A stretch of DNA of 64,000 nucleotides, from NCBI RefSeq assembly GCF_011947285.1, contig NZ_JAAOZT010000007.1:62001-126000 (forward strand), written 5' to 3'. The DNA is from Glaciimonas immobilis (GTDB lineage Bacteria > Pseudomonadota > Gammaproteobacteria > Burkholderiales > Burkholderiaceae_D). How positions within the stretch are numbered: position 1 is the stretch's first letter; each line of letters begins with the position of its first letter. Made by a program: the position numbers and the translations under genes. Below the pieces are notes generated by a model that saw only the letters and a program-made list of their open reading frames with translations, did no database searches and was not told where the DNA came from. Below, in pieces: positions 27,784-36,872 of this stretch.

Positions 27784-28650
27784 ATGTCCGTACCCACCCC
27801 AACAAAAGCAAGCAAAACACCCCCCGACTGCTACGTAGTAATCGGCAACCCCATAGCCCACAGCAAATCCCCCACCATCCACGCCCGCTTCGCCACAGAA
27901 ACCGCACAAGACATCGATTATCAGCATCTGCTAGCGCCACTAGGTGGCTTTGAAGTCGCGGTACAAACCTTCATCAAGCAAGGCGGCAAAGGCGCCAACG
28001 TCACGGTGCCATTTAAACTGCTAGCCTACGCATTGGCAACCTCCCTCACGGCGCGTGCGCAGGCCGCGGGTGCCGTCAATACGCTCGCGTTTAATAATGG
28101 AGAAATACTCGGTGATAACACCGATGGCGTGGGTCTGGTGGCCGACATCGTGTCCAACGCAAACGTAACAATCGCTGGCAAGCGGATTTTGTTATTAGGC
28201 GCGGGCGGCGCGGCAAGGGGGGCATTGCTGCCCTTATTGCAAGCGAAGCCATTCCAGCTAGTGCTGGCCAATCGCACTGTTTCAAAAGCGCAGGAGCTGG
28301 CGCAACAATTCGCACAAAAATTTCCCGACGAACAACACATTGTTGCCTGTGGTTTTGAAGACATCCATGACCAGTTTGATCTGATCATCAACGCCACTTC
28401 CGCCAGCCTGCAAGCAGAAGTTCCCCCGATTGCGCATACTGCTTTTGGCGCGCAAACATTCGCCTACGACATGATGTACGGTCAACAGTCGACCGTATTC
28501 ATGCAGTTTGCCAGCGCGCATGGCGCCTCCGTGAGGGATGGTCTGGGCATGTTGGTCGAGCAGGCGGCGGAATCATTTTTTCTGTGGCGTGCGGTCCGCC
28601 CGCAGACCAGCGGGGTTTACGCCGCTTTGCGTGCTCAACTTTCCACCTGA
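27784..28650 (+). CDS. aroE: Shikimate dehydrogenase
   Basis: AroE reduces 3-dehydroshikimate to shikimate with NADPH. The 288-residue protein has [19 protein letters not shown] (substrate serines, about residues 19-37), [16 protein letters not shown] (catalytic Lys about 79), [13 protein letters not shown] (Asn/Asp), the cofactor loop [17 protein letters not shown] (about 138-154) and the NRTVSKA NADP-binding motif. The first ~45 codons are strikingly rich in C and A, unlike the rest of the gene. mtgA follows after 14 bp, probably in the same transcript. Confidence 0.97.
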   Translation: MSVPTPTKASKTPPDCYVVIGNPIAHSKSPTIHARFATETAQDIDYQHLLAPLGGFEVAVQTFIKQGGKGANVTVPFKLLAYALATSLTARAQAAGAVNTLAFNNGEILGDNTDGVGLVADIVSNANVTIAGKRILLLGAGGAARGALLPLLQAKPFQLVLANRTVSKAQELAQQFAQKFPDEQHIVACGFEDIHDQFDLIINATSASLQAEVPPIAHTAFGAQTFAYDMMYGQQSTVFMQFASAHGASVRDGLGMLVEQAAESFFLWRAVRPQTSGVYAALRAQLST

Positions 28651-28664
28651 CAGGAACCGCCATC

Positions 28665-29360
28665 ATGAAATCGGTCGGAAAACTGGTCTGGCGCCTGCTC
28701 TTGCTTGTGATCGTTGCGGTGCTGGCACTGCAACTTTATTTTTTTGTACAAATTTGGTGGTGGGTTGATCATAATCCTCAATCCACCAGCTTCATGCGCC
28801 ATCAGCTATCGATACAGCGCGAAACCGATCCCAAGTTCCAGCTGCAGTACATCTGGGTGCCGTACGCGCGGATATCGAATAACCTCAAACGCGCCATCAT
28901 TGCCTCCGAAGATGCCAATTTTTCAGAGCACGAAGGCGTTGACTGGGACGCATTGGAGAAAGCCTATGCGCGCAATAACAGAAAAGGCAAAATTATGCTG
29001 GGTGGTTCAACCATTACCCAGCAACTGGCCAAAAACCTGTTTTTATCTGGCGAGCGCAGTTACCTGCGCAAAGGTCAGGAGCTAATAATTACCTATATGC
29101 TGGAATTTTTTATGGACAAACAGCGTATCTATGAAATTTATCTGAACGTGGTGGAGTGGGGCACCGGCATTTATGGTGCCGAGGCTGCGTCGCAACACTA
29201 TTACCGATCGTCTGCCGCCGGTCTGGGCGCAAGTCAGGCCGCGCGTCTGGCGGTAATGTTGCCGCGTCCACGCTTCTATGACAAAAACCGTGGATCAGCC
29301 TATTTATCCAGACGTACCGGTTTGATTTTACGACGGATGGGTTCGGCGGAATTGCCATAA
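28665..29360 (+). CDS. mtgA: Monofunctional peptidoglycan glycosyltransferase
   Basis: MtgA polymerises lipid II into glycan strands at the inner membrane. The 231-residue protein has one N-terminal helix ([27 protein letters not shown]). The GT51 domain shows [22 protein letters not shown] (catalytic Glu, about residues 80-100), [33 protein letters not shown] and [21 protein letters not shown] 28665 gives the normal membrane-anchored N-terminus; a longer frame to 28584 overlaps aroE. No transpeptidase domain is present. Confidence 0.96.
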   Translation: MKSVGKLVWRLLLLVIVAVLALQLYFFVQIWWWVDHNPQSTSFMRHQLSIQRETDPKFQLQYIWVPYARISNNLKRAIIASEDANFSEHEGVDWDALEKAYARNNRKGKIMLGGSTITQQLAKNLFLSGERSYLRKGQELIITYMLEFFMDKQRIYEIYLNVVEWGTGIYGAEAASQHYYRSSAAGLGASQAARLAVMLPRPRFYDKNRGSAYLSRRTGLILRRMGSAELP

Positions 29361-29410
29361 ACGCGTTGATGATGTTAATTTAGCATCTATTTTTAGTGTA
29401 ATTTGTAATA

Positions 29411-29451
29411 AAAAGCCGCCGGTAATGTCAAAGACTCTACCGGCGGCTTTT
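29411..29451. terminator. Bidirectional terminator between mtgA and hemL
   Basis: A perfect 14-bp stem AAAAGCCGCCGGTA / TACCGGCGGCTTTT with a 13-nt loop separates the convergent mtgA and hemL genes. A and T tracts on the two sides suit both directions. Confidence 0.9.
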
Positions 29452-29497
29452 CGTTGGTTGACGCTCGAAAGCGGGTTTCTTGCGGCTAGTCCACTAA

Positions 29498-30781
29498 TTA
29501 AGCTAGTTTAGCAAATGCCCCGTGAGCCGCAGCGAGGGTTGCTGCAATAACTTCATCGTTATGCTGCGCGGACACAAAACCTGCTTCAAAAGCAGAAGGC
29601 GCCAAATATACACCTGCGTCCAGCATCGCGTGAAAGAAGACATTAAATTGCTCTTTATCCGTGGCCATCATTTCGGCAAAAGTAGTGGGCACTTTTTCTG
29701 AAAAGTACAGACCGAACATGCCACCGATGGCGTCAGCACAGAAGGCCACACCGGCTTGCGCTGCAACATTGGTAAGGCCTTGGGTCAATTTGAGGGTCTG
29801 GGCGCTGAGGTGTTGATAGAAGTCTGCCTCTTGAATCAGCTTAAGTGTTGTCATTCCTGCCGCGACTGCCACCGGATTGCCCGACAGTGTACCGGCCTGA
29901 TAGACGCCACCAAGCGGCGCCATATGTTGCATCAGATCGGCACGCCCGCCAAATGCAGCAACCGGCAAACCACCGCCGATCACTTTACCGAGGGCAGTAA
30001 TGTCGGGCGTAACCTGATACAGCGCTTGCGCACCCCCCAAGGCAACGCGGAAACCACTCATGACTTCATCAAAAATCAGCACCGCGCCATGTTTGGTACA
30101 GAGGCGACGCATAGCTTGCAAGAATTCTGGCGTCGCACGGATCAGATTCATGTTACCGGCGACCGGCTCGACGATCACACAAGCAATCTCATCGCCCATG
30201 TTGTTAAACGCTTCTTCTAGCTGAGCAACATTATTGTAATCCAGCACCAACGTGTGTTTTACGAAGTCGGCCGGAACGCCAGAAGAGGTCGGATTGCCAA
30301 AGGTCAGCAATCCGCTGCCTGCTTTGACCAGCAGTGAATCGGCATGGCCGTGATAGCAGCCTTCAAATTTGACGATTTTGTCGCGACCCGTGGCGCCACG
30401 GGCCAGTCGTAATGCGCTCATGGTCGCCTCGGTGCCACTGGAGACCAGGCGGACTTGCTCTATCGATGGCACGAGCTTGCAGATTTCTTCGGCGATCAGG
30501 ACCTCGCCTTCGGTCGGCGCGCCGAAGCTCAAGCCTCGGGCGGCGGCGTCTTGTACCGCTTTGACCACGGCTGGATGCGCATGGCCGACTATCGCCGGAC
30601 CCCATGATCCGATGTAATCGATATAGCGACGCTCATCGGCGTCCCAAAAATAAGGTCCTTCGGCACGCGTTATAAAACGGGGCGTACCACCCACCGAGCG
30701 GAAAGCCCGCACCGGGGAATTGACGCCGCCGGGAGTGGTTAATTGGGCGCGGGTGAACAAAATATCGTTATTTGAAGTCAT
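29498..30781 (-). CDS. hemL: Glutamate-1-semialdehyde 2,1-aminomutase
   Basis: HemL converts glutamate-1-semialdehyde to 5-aminolevulinate for heme synthesis, using pyridoxal phosphate. The 427-residue protein shows [39 protein letters not shown] (about residues 118-137), [18 protein letters not shown] and the cofactor lysine in [17 protein letters not shown] (about 264). All motifs are intact. It is upstream of the ThiD-like gene's stop by 178 bp, in the same direction. Confidence 0.98.
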   Translation of the reverse strand: MTSNNDILFTRAQLTTPGGVNSPVRAFRSVGGTPRFITRAEGPYFWDADERRYIDYIGSWGPAIVGHAHPAVVKAVQDAAARGLSFGAPTEGEVLIAEEICKLVPSIEQVRLVSSGTEATMSALRLARGATGRDKIVKFEGCYHGHADSLLVKAGSGLLTFGNPTSSGVPADFVKHTLVLDYNNVAQLEEAFNNMGDEIACVIVEPVAGNMNLIRATPEFLQAMRRLCTKHGAVLIFDEVMSGFRVALGGAQALYQVTPDITALGKVIGGGLPVAAFGGRADLMQHMAPLGGVYQAGTLSGNPVAVAAGMTTLKLIQEADFYQHLSAQTLKLTQGLTNVAAQAGVAFCADAIGGMFGLYFSEKVPTTFAEMMATDKEQFNVFFHAMLDAGVYLAPSAFEAGFVSAQHNDEVIAATLAAAHGAFAKLA

Positions 30782-30959
30782 GTGGTCTGCATCAATGAGA
30801 GTAAGCGCCGACTGGTCGACGGAAAAGTGCGAGTCTGGAAAGTCAGGTCAAAACTTTCCTGCGGGTGTCCAATAGGGCCAGCTCGAAATACGTTTTGAAT
30901 TTCAGCTTTTATCAATTTAGCTTTTATCAACCCAGCTTTTATCTATAGATTCAGGTATA

Positions 30960-31829
30960 TCACGACGGTAAAGCAGGCGGAACCTGTGCGTTTTCTTCCT
31001 CGGCGAGTGCTTCCAGTACATCCTCACGCGCCCAGAAAAACCGATCCGGGATCAGCTTGCCCATGCCCAGCCGTTGTCCCGCCATTACTGCTGCAAGCGT
31101 AAATTCCTGCGCTTCGGAGACTGCTTCCGGTACGTCAAGGCCGTTTGCCAGCATCGCGGCGATAGCCGCAGAGAGCGTCGTCCCGGCACCACTAAAGGAG
31201 CCGGATACGCGCGGCCAGCTGTCTTGACGCAAAATACCGGTATCGTTGAACAGTGTATTGCTGACCTCGGCTGCGAGACCCGGCGTGCCGGTAACGAACA
31301 GGTATTCGCAGCCAAGCTCTATGATGTGCATTGCATCCACGGTAGACAAGTCCTCCGCCGATGGCTCTCGCCAGGTTTCGGCCAGCCGCGATAGTTCGAC
31401 TGCCGACAGCACCATCACCGTGCTCTGCGGAATCAATAACTCGCGCATTGCGGTCAACAGGTCCTCGCTATCCTGACCCTGATCTGGCATCGCAGACAAA
31501 AAAGGGTCGAGAATCAATGGGATGTCTGGGTAATCGGACACGATTTCAGCGATCACTGAGACGCTTTCAATACTGCCGATGGCACCGACCTTGAAGGCGG
31601 CGACCGGCATATCCTCCAATAAAACACGGGCCTGATCAGCGACCCAGTCTGCATCGATTTGCTGTGTATCTTCGATGCGGGCTGTGTCTCCGATTAAAAT
31701 AGACGTGATAACTGATAAGCCATGGCAACCCATGGATGAAAATGTGGCAAGATCTGCCTGAATTCCGGCTGCGCCAACAGGATCAGCAACACCGAATGTC
31801 AATATAAGAGGAGAAGTTTGGTTTTGCAC
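30960..31829 (-). CDS. ThiD-like kinase lacking the catalytic cysteine
   Basis: The roughly 289-residue protein has the ribokinase fold of hydroxymethylpyrimidine(-phosphate) kinase: LTFGVADPVGAAGIQADLATFSSMGCHGLSVITS at the N-terminus and KLIPDRFFW near the end. Two usual ThiD features are altered. AGSDxSGGAG is FGVADPVGAAG, and the catalytic HGTGCTLSAA is SGAGTTLSAA, with Thr in place of Cys. It may have another substrate or a regulatory role. I choose GTG 31829; the frame extends to ATG 31931 but would overlap the divergent rubredoxin gene. Similar genes sit between hemL and rubredoxin in other Burkholderiales, from memory. Confidence 0.82.
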   Translation of the reverse strand: MQNQTSPLILTFGVADPVGAAGIQADLATFSSMGCHGLSVITSILIGDTARIEDTQQIDADWVADQARVLLEDMPVAAFKVGAIGSIESVSVIAEIVSDYPDIPLILDPFLSAMPDQGQDSEDLLTAMRELLIPQSTVMVLSAVELSRLAETWREPSAEDLSTVDAMHIIELGCEYLFVTGTPGLAAEVSNTLFNDTGILRQDSWPRVSGSFSGAGTTLSAAIAAMLANGLDVPEAVSEAQEFTLAAVMAGQRLGMGKLIPDRFFWAREDVLEALAEEENAQVPPALPS

Positions 31830-31885
31830 GACGGTTAGATTAAGATATCCGACTTTACATTTTACTTGATTGGAAGGTTCCCGCC

Positions 31886-32095
31886 GTGAGCAATACCAAC
31901 GAAACATCGAACGAAGCGTCAAAACCAGCATTTAAAACCTGGATGTGTCTGATTTGCGGTTGGATTTATGACGAAGAGCAGGGTTTGCCCGACGAGGGGA
32001 TCGCCCCTGGAACTCCGTGGGATGACGTACCCATGAACTGGACCTGTCCTGAATGCGGCGCGCGTAAAGACGATTTTGAAATGGTAGTAATGTAA
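31886..32095 (+). CDS. Rubredoxin
   Basis: The 69-residue electron-transfer protein holds a single iron in four cysteines: CLICGWIYDEEQGLPDEG and WTCPECGARKDDFE. The start is GTG at 31886, preceded by GGAAGG at good spacing. The 19-residue N-terminal extension before WMCLICG is mildly longer than minimal rubredoxins. Partners could be a rubredoxin reductase or oxygenase encoded elsewhere. It is followed by a 283-bp AT-rich gap (32096-32378) with no identifiable gene, which probably contains the pilG promoter. Confidence 0.95.
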   Translation: MSNTNETSNEASKPAFKTWMCLICGWIYDEEQGLPDEGIAPGTPWDDVPMNWTCPECGARKDDFEMVVM

Positions 32096-32378
32096 TTTTG
32101 TAAAGATGTGCAATAGCTGGTTGCTACTTTTTGCATGCCATCGCGGGTCGCTATGCACAGATTAATCTGTAGTGACGCAGACAGTTCTCGTCCAATTTGC
32201 AGTTTGTTCTGTAGTCGACTACGGATTTATCTGGAAGTAATTATCAAAACGTTCAGTTTGTTAGTGCCCAATTCAAAAAAAGCACATCAATTTTTGTTGT
32301 CTACCCGAAATGTAGTTTTAAAGTTTATTGATCTTTGTTACAGTGGTTTGGTAAAACAAATGATCTGGACAAAACTTG

Positions 32379-32798
32379 ATGACACACCCAAATGGCACAG
32401 TCGGTCTGAAGGTCATGGTGATTGACGACAGCAGCACGATTCGCCGCTCGGCTGAGATTTTTCTGAGCCAGGCAGGCTATCAGGTCATTCTCGCCGAGGA
32501 TGGATTTGATGCGCTGGCCAAAATCAACGATCACAAACCGGCACTCATCTTCTGCGATATTTTGATGCCACGTCTTGATGGTTATCAGACCTGCGCACTC
32601 ATCAAAAAAAGCGCCAGGTTTCATGACACGCCAGTCGTCATGCTGTCGTCAAAGGACGGATTATTTGATCGCGCCAGAGGGGCGATGGTGGGTTCAGACG
32701 AATATCTGACCAAGCCATTTTCTAAAGATAGTCTGTTAAAAACTGTCCGCCAGCACACTCAGCACGACCAGCCCACCCAGGATCCTGGCCAGACTTGA
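32379..32798 (+). CDS. pilG: Twitching-motility response regulator PilG
   Basis: The roughly 139-residue protein is a single receiver domain: VMVIDDSSTIRRS (acidic pair D16/D17), phosphorylation site D60 in LIFCDILMPRLDG, the VVMLSSKDG switch region and LTKPFSKDSLL with the conserved Lys. In the Chp system PilG is phosphorylated by PilL/ChpA and promotes pilus extension and cAMP signalling. The ATG at 32379 is used rather than the adjoining TTG at 32376. It is first in the pilG-pilH-pilI-pilJ-pilL series. Confidence 0.93.
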   Translation: MTHPNGTVGLKVMVIDDSSTIRRSAEIFLSQAGYQVILAEDGFDALAKINDHKPALIFCDILMPRLDGYQTCALIKKSARFHDTPVVMLSSKDGLFDRARGAMVGSDEYLTKPFSKDSLLKTVRQHTQHDQPTQDPGQT

Positions 32799-32877
32799 TC
32801 TGGCGGAACCGCGCTTCCAGTTAATACAACACTGGTATCTGGTCGACGCTACTAACATTATTTCGTAAAGGTTGAAC

Positions 32878-33243
32878 ATGCCCATTCAAAAAGTTCTGGT
32901 GGTAGACGACTCTCCTACCGAGCGCTATTTCCTGACCGATATCCTCGCAAAGGGCGGTTACTCCGTCTCCACCTCCGAGAGCGGCGATGGTGTTATTACC
33001 AAGATAAAGGCCGACAAGCCAGACCTGATCCTCATGGACATTGTGATGCCCGGTCAAAATGGTTTTCAGGTAACGCGTTCGATTTCTCGCGATCCTGAAT
33101 TGCAGGACATTCCCATCATTATTTGCAGCAGCAAAGGGCTGGAGACGGATCGGATCTGGGGTTTGCGTCAGGGCGCTCGCGATTATCTGGTGAAACCGAT
33201 CAATCCGCAGGAGCTGTTGGCAAAAATCGCTGCACTCGGCTAA
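32878..33243 (+). CDS. pilH: Twitching-motility response regulator PilH
   Basis: The 121-residue receiver domain has VLVVDDSPTERYFLTDIL, phosphorylation site D54 in LILMDIVMPGQNGFQV, IIICSSKGLETDRIWGLRQGA and YLVKPINPQELL. PilH usually opposes PilG, acting as a phosphate sink and favouring pilus retraction. ATG 32878 follows AAAGG. The 79-bp gap after pilG and 15-bp gap to pilI suggest one operon. Confidence 0.93.
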   Translation: MPIQKVLVVDDSPTERYFLTDILAKGGYSVSTSESGDGVITKIKADKPDLILMDIVMPGQNGFQVTRSISRDPELQDIPIIICSSKGLETDRIWGLRQGARDYLVKPINPQELLAKIAALG

Positions 33244-33258
33244 GCCCAGGCGTTATTA

Positions 33259-33912
33259 ATGAGTCAATCAAAGCCGGGTCCCGACCCGGGGCTTCAGATA
33301 CCGCACTTATCCATTCCCATCGCGCTTAAATCCGTGACCGAGGCGGAAGCGCGTCGCGGCCGTTTGCGAGAATTTCAGGCGCATTTGCTTGAGCGGATGC
33401 AGGCTGCCCGTAGCGGTGCCAACAGCAGTAACAACCAATTGGGGCTGCTGATTGGGAATCAGCGCTGGCTCCTCAGCCTGGACGAGGCGGGTGAGATTGT
33501 TGCAGCAAGCGGCATCACAAAGGTACCGTTGACGCAAGACTGGTATCTGGGCCTGACAAATATCCGCGGGACATTAATAAGCGTCATCGATTTTGCGCGC
33601 TTTCAAGGGCAACCGAAAACGGTTGTCGATAAAGACACAAGGATCGTCGCATTCTCTAACGCATTGGCTTTCTATAGCGCTTTGCTGGTTGATCGTGTGT
33701 TGGGGTTGCGCAACGTAGAGGAAATGGTCTTGCAGCCTGGCCTGCTAGCTGCGGACTACCCTGTCGGTGCCGAGCATACAGCGGCAGAAACCGGCGAAAC
33801 AGTGGCTAGGACCGCTCCCGCTCAGTATCTGGATAGCGAGTCGCAACTCTGGACTGAACTCAAATTGACACAAGTAGTAAGTGACCCCCGTTTTTTACAT
33901 ATAGGTTTATAA
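33259..33912 (+). CDS. pilI: CheW-like coupling protein PilI
   Basis: The 217-residue protein has a CheW domain in its second part: NQLGLLIGNQRWLLSLDEAGEIV, LTQDWYLGLTNIRGTLISVIDFARFQG and LLVDRVLGLRN. It should link the receptor PilJ to the kinase PilL. An N-terminal extension of about 50 residues (ALKSVTEAEARRGRLREFQAHLLERMQ) is predicted helical. The gene ends only 3 bp before a repeat element that separates it from pilJ, an interruption inside an otherwise tight cluster. Confidence 0.92.
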   Translation: MSQSKPGPDPGLQIPHLSIPIALKSVTEAEARRGRLREFQAHLLERMQAARSGANSSNNQLGLLIGNQRWLLSLDEAGEIVAASGITKVPLTQDWYLGLTNIRGTLISVIDFARFQGQPKTVVDKDTRIVAFSNALAFYSALLVDRVLGLRNVEEMVLQPGLLAADYPVGAEHTAAETGETVARTAPAQYLDSESQLWTELKLTQVVSDPRFLHIGL

Positions 33913-33915
33913 GTT

Positions 33916-34048
33916 AGGACGTACGCGGCTGTATGCAAAATCTTCCCGGCAAGGGGGTCACCTTGCCGAGGAAGTCAGTACGTTAGTACCAATCTGCTTA
34001 GGCGGCCAGTAAGGCCAACCTGTGCAGGAGCGGCTTTACGTATGTACT
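33916..34048. repeat. Dispersed intergenic element, copy B
   Basis: This 133-bp stretch has imperfect inverted ends AGGACGTACG (33916-33925) and CGTATGTACT (34039-34048), 8 of 10 pairing. It shares an internal segment with copy A (33963-33990 versus 23763-23790, 21 of 28 identical). It lies between pilI and pilJ, beginning 4 bp after the pilI stop. A short inverted repeat, TTGCCGAG-type, also occurs inside. Confidence 0.55.
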
Positions 34049-34142
34049 CAAAATCAGGGTGCCGAGTCCAGTTGACTGACGTCAGGGGTTGACGTCAGCA
34101 CATGGGGTGGCAGCATAGAATTTGCAATCAGGAGATTCAGCA

Positions 34143-36587
34143 ATGACATTCAAAGTACCGCCCTTGTTCAAGGCAGCGCAAGAAGAGCAAATTGAAGGCG
34201 GAAAGCCTTCTGATCATGCGTCCAGATCAGAAGGACCAGAAGAAGGACTCACCATGGGCAGCGCGTTTGGTGAGCGCGGAAATGTATCGTACGGCATCCA
34301 CGATACCCATGCTAGCCCCGACCTGCAGGGGATCCAGAATGCTCCAGATACGGGCCATTCGCAGCAGTTACACGACGCGCACGATACCGTGATGATGGGC
34401 TACCCGGAACAGCCAGTCCTCAGGCCCGCAGAGGCGCCCTTTACATCGCCAGCCCCGCAGGCCGTGTCCGAAGAGCCGCCCTCCTCCTATGAGGCCAGGC
34501 CATTACCTTTGATCGGCAGATTGCCGCAGCGGGTACAGGTACGCAGTTTGTTGATCTTGCTGGCCGTTGGTCTGGTAATGACGATCGTCTTCCTTTGGAT
34601 GAGTACCCAAAACGCGACAATGATTGCTACGCAAACCGAAATCGCTGGCGATGCACTGATGCATTCCCAGCGGATTGGTAAGGCAACACCCAATGCTATT
34701 CAGGGTAATACCGAGGCATTCAAGCAATTAGCAGATAGCCGTAAGGAATTAAAACAGGATTTGGACTTGCTTGCCAACGGCGGGATGTATAAGGGCGTTA
34801 GTATTCCTGCCGCAGGCCTGCAAATCGGGAGAACAGTCGCAGCGGTTCAAAAGGTTTGGTCCAACACCGACAAGGCGGCAGCCGTCATACTGGCTCGCGA
34901 AAAAGAATTGGCAGACTTTGGTAAGACTTTAAGAAAATTAAATGGTATTTCACCTTTACTGCTTGATCTGTCGGAGCAAGTCGCGACCATCAAATTTGAG
35001 AGCGGCGCAACGCCGCGTGAAGTTTCCGCATCCTCTCAGTTGGTCATGCTGACCCAGCGATTGGCGCGTAGTGCGAACGAATTCCTGACTGCCGAAGGCG
35101 TCAATCCTGAAACCGCATTTTTATTAGGCAAAGATACCAATACGTTTCGTGACATAGTTAGCGGCTTTTTAAATGGCAGTGAACTGTTGCGTTTGTCAGC
35201 CACCAAAAATCCGGTGGAACGCGAGAAATTGGTCGCGTTGGAACATGCCTTTGCAGAATATCAGGGTGATGTAACGGTGGTTTTGAGTAATATGAAAAAT
35301 TTTGTGTCGGCCAAACAATCCGAGCAATTGATCTTCTCAGAAAATGAGCTATTGAAGCAGCGTCTAAGCGCATTGCAAAACATCTACCGGAATGATCTCG
35401 ATACAGAGAGCGTACCGTTTTGGCTAATGCTAGGATCAGCTTTCCTCTCCTTGCTAGCGGTCGCGGGCATCTCCTGGGTGCAATTGCAAGACGGTCATCG
35501 GCGGGCCCATGAAGCCGATATGCGGCGCCTTAAAGCCGAGGGGCAACGTTTGCAGGCGATCAAACAAGAACTGGACGCCAGTAACGTCAATGATCAGAAT
35601 CAGGCCGCGATTTTACGATTGATGAATGAATTGCAAGAAGTCGCAGATGGCGATCTGACGATTCAGGCTACGGTTTCAGAAGACATTACGGGCGCGATCG
35701 CCGACTCGGTTAATTACACGGTAGAGGAATTGCGCGGACTCGTGGGGCGTGTAACCGCGACTGCAAAGAAGGTGACGACCGCCTCCGATCAAGCACAAAC
35801 TATTTCGACCGAATTGCTGGAGGCATCGCAAAGCCAGTCGCGCGACATCAAAGAAACTACCCGTGCGGTACTCGAAATGGCAGTGCAGATCACCGATGTT
35901 TCAAAATCGGCAAGTGCGTCCGTGGATGTGGCGCGGCAATCGGTGAGCGCCGCCGAGGAAGGTTCAAAGGCGGTGGAAAATGCGATCACCGGCATGAACG
36001 AAATTCGCGAACAGATCCAGGAGACCTCGAAGCGGATCAAGCGTTTGGGAGAATCCTCCCAAGAGATTGGCGAAATCACCGAGTTGATTTCAGACATTAC
36101 AGAACAGACCAACGTATTGGCGCTGAATGCGGCGATTCAGGCCGCGTCCGCAGGCGAAGCGGGCCGGGGGTTCTCAGTGGTGGCGGAAGAAGTGCAACGT
36201 CTGGCGGAGCGCTCAGGCGCGGCGACTAAGCAGATCGGTGCGTTGGTGCGGACGATTCAAACCGATACCCACGATGCAGTCGTGGCGATGGAAAAATCCA
36301 CGCAAGGGGTGGTCGAGGGCGCAAAGCTATCGGATGCCGCCGGTGCCGCCTTATCGGAAATTCGACGGGTGTCGAACCGCCTTGCTGAATTGATCCAGAA
36401 CTTTTCATTGGCAACGGAGCAACAGGCACAATCGGCCAATGGCGTTGCCTCCAGCATTCAGAATATTCTTATCGTGACGGAGAAAACCCGCGAAGGGACC
36501 AGCCAGACGGCGGTGTCTATTCGTGAACTTTCCAAACTTGCTGAGGATTTGAGTAGTTCGGTATCGCGCTTCCGTGTCACTAGCTAG
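34143..36587 (+). CDS. pilJ: Type IV pilus chemoreceptor PilJ
   Basis: The roughly 814-residue receptor begins with about 130 cytoplasmic, Glu/Pro/His-rich residues. It then has a first membrane helix ([19 protein letters not shown], ~134-155), a PilJ-type periplasmic sensor (about 160-420, [25 protein letters not shown]), a second helix ([22 protein letters not shown], ~424-445), a HAMP-like linker and a signalling domain. The signalling tip [33 protein letters not shown] lies near 651-683. It senses pilus tension or surface contact and signals through PilI/PilL. ATG 34143 follows AGGAG; the upstream TTG 34122 is rejected. The long cytoplasmic N-terminus is unusual. Confidence 0.94.
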   Translation: MTFKVPPLFKAAQEEQIEGGKPSDHASRSEGPEEGLTMGSAFGERGNVSYGIHDTHASPDLQGIQNAPDTGHSQQLHDAHDTVMMGYPEQPVLRPAEAPFTSPAPQAVSEEPPSSYEARPLPLIGRLPQRVQVRSLLILLAVGLVMTIVFLWMSTQNATMIATQTEIAGDALMHSQRIGKATPNAIQGNTEAFKQLADSRKELKQDLDLLANGGMYKGVSIPAAGLQIGRTVAAVQKVWSNTDKAAAVILAREKELADFGKTLRKLNGISPLLLDLSEQVATIKFESGATPREVSASSQLVMLTQRLARSANEFLTAEGVNPETAFLLGKDTNTFRDIVSGFLNGSELLRLSATKNPVEREKLVALEHAFAEYQGDVTVVLSNMKNFVSAKQSEQLIFSENELLKQRLSALQNIYRNDLDTESVPFWLMLGSAFLSLLAVAGISWVQLQDGHRRAHEADMRRLKAEGQRLQAIKQELDASNVNDQNQAAILRLMNELQEVADGDLTIQATVSEDITGAIADSVNYTVEELRGLVGRVTATAKKVTTASDQAQTISTELLEASQSQSRDIKETTRAVLEMAVQITDVSKSASASVDVARQSVSAAEEGSKAVENAITGMNEIREQIQETSKRIKRLGESSQEIGEITELISDITEQTNVLALNAAIQAASAGEAGRGFSVVAEEVQRLAERSGAATKQIGALVRTIQTDTHDAVVAMEKSTQGVVEGAKLSDAAGAALSEIRRVSNRLAELIQNFSLATEQQAQSANGVASSIQNILIVTEKTREGTSQTAVSIRELSKLAEDLSSSVSRFRVTS

Positions 36588-36872
36588 TTCTGCTCAGCAA
36601 ATTCAATAAATTGAGCGAACCAAGAAAATAGTGAACTAAGAAAATTCAGCGAACGACCAACGAAAATTGTCACCTGCCTCATTTGAAGATCGCAAACGGA
36701 TGCCTGCACAGGCGGTGCGAACAATTTCAGATCGGGCCGGATCAATTTGGACTGATAGGGTTTGAATAGCACCTCACTCCCACCATTTGCGTACAAGAGA
36801 ATCAGGTCGCATGAATCTGGATCAACCGTCAGGATGGCCCAATTGATCACCATCAGAACCGATAAGGCAGTT

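Noticed and set aside
27485-27940. Minus-strand frames with VWLFGCLVV repeats
   Set aside because: These are translations of the 8-bp arrays and of the aroE antisense strand.
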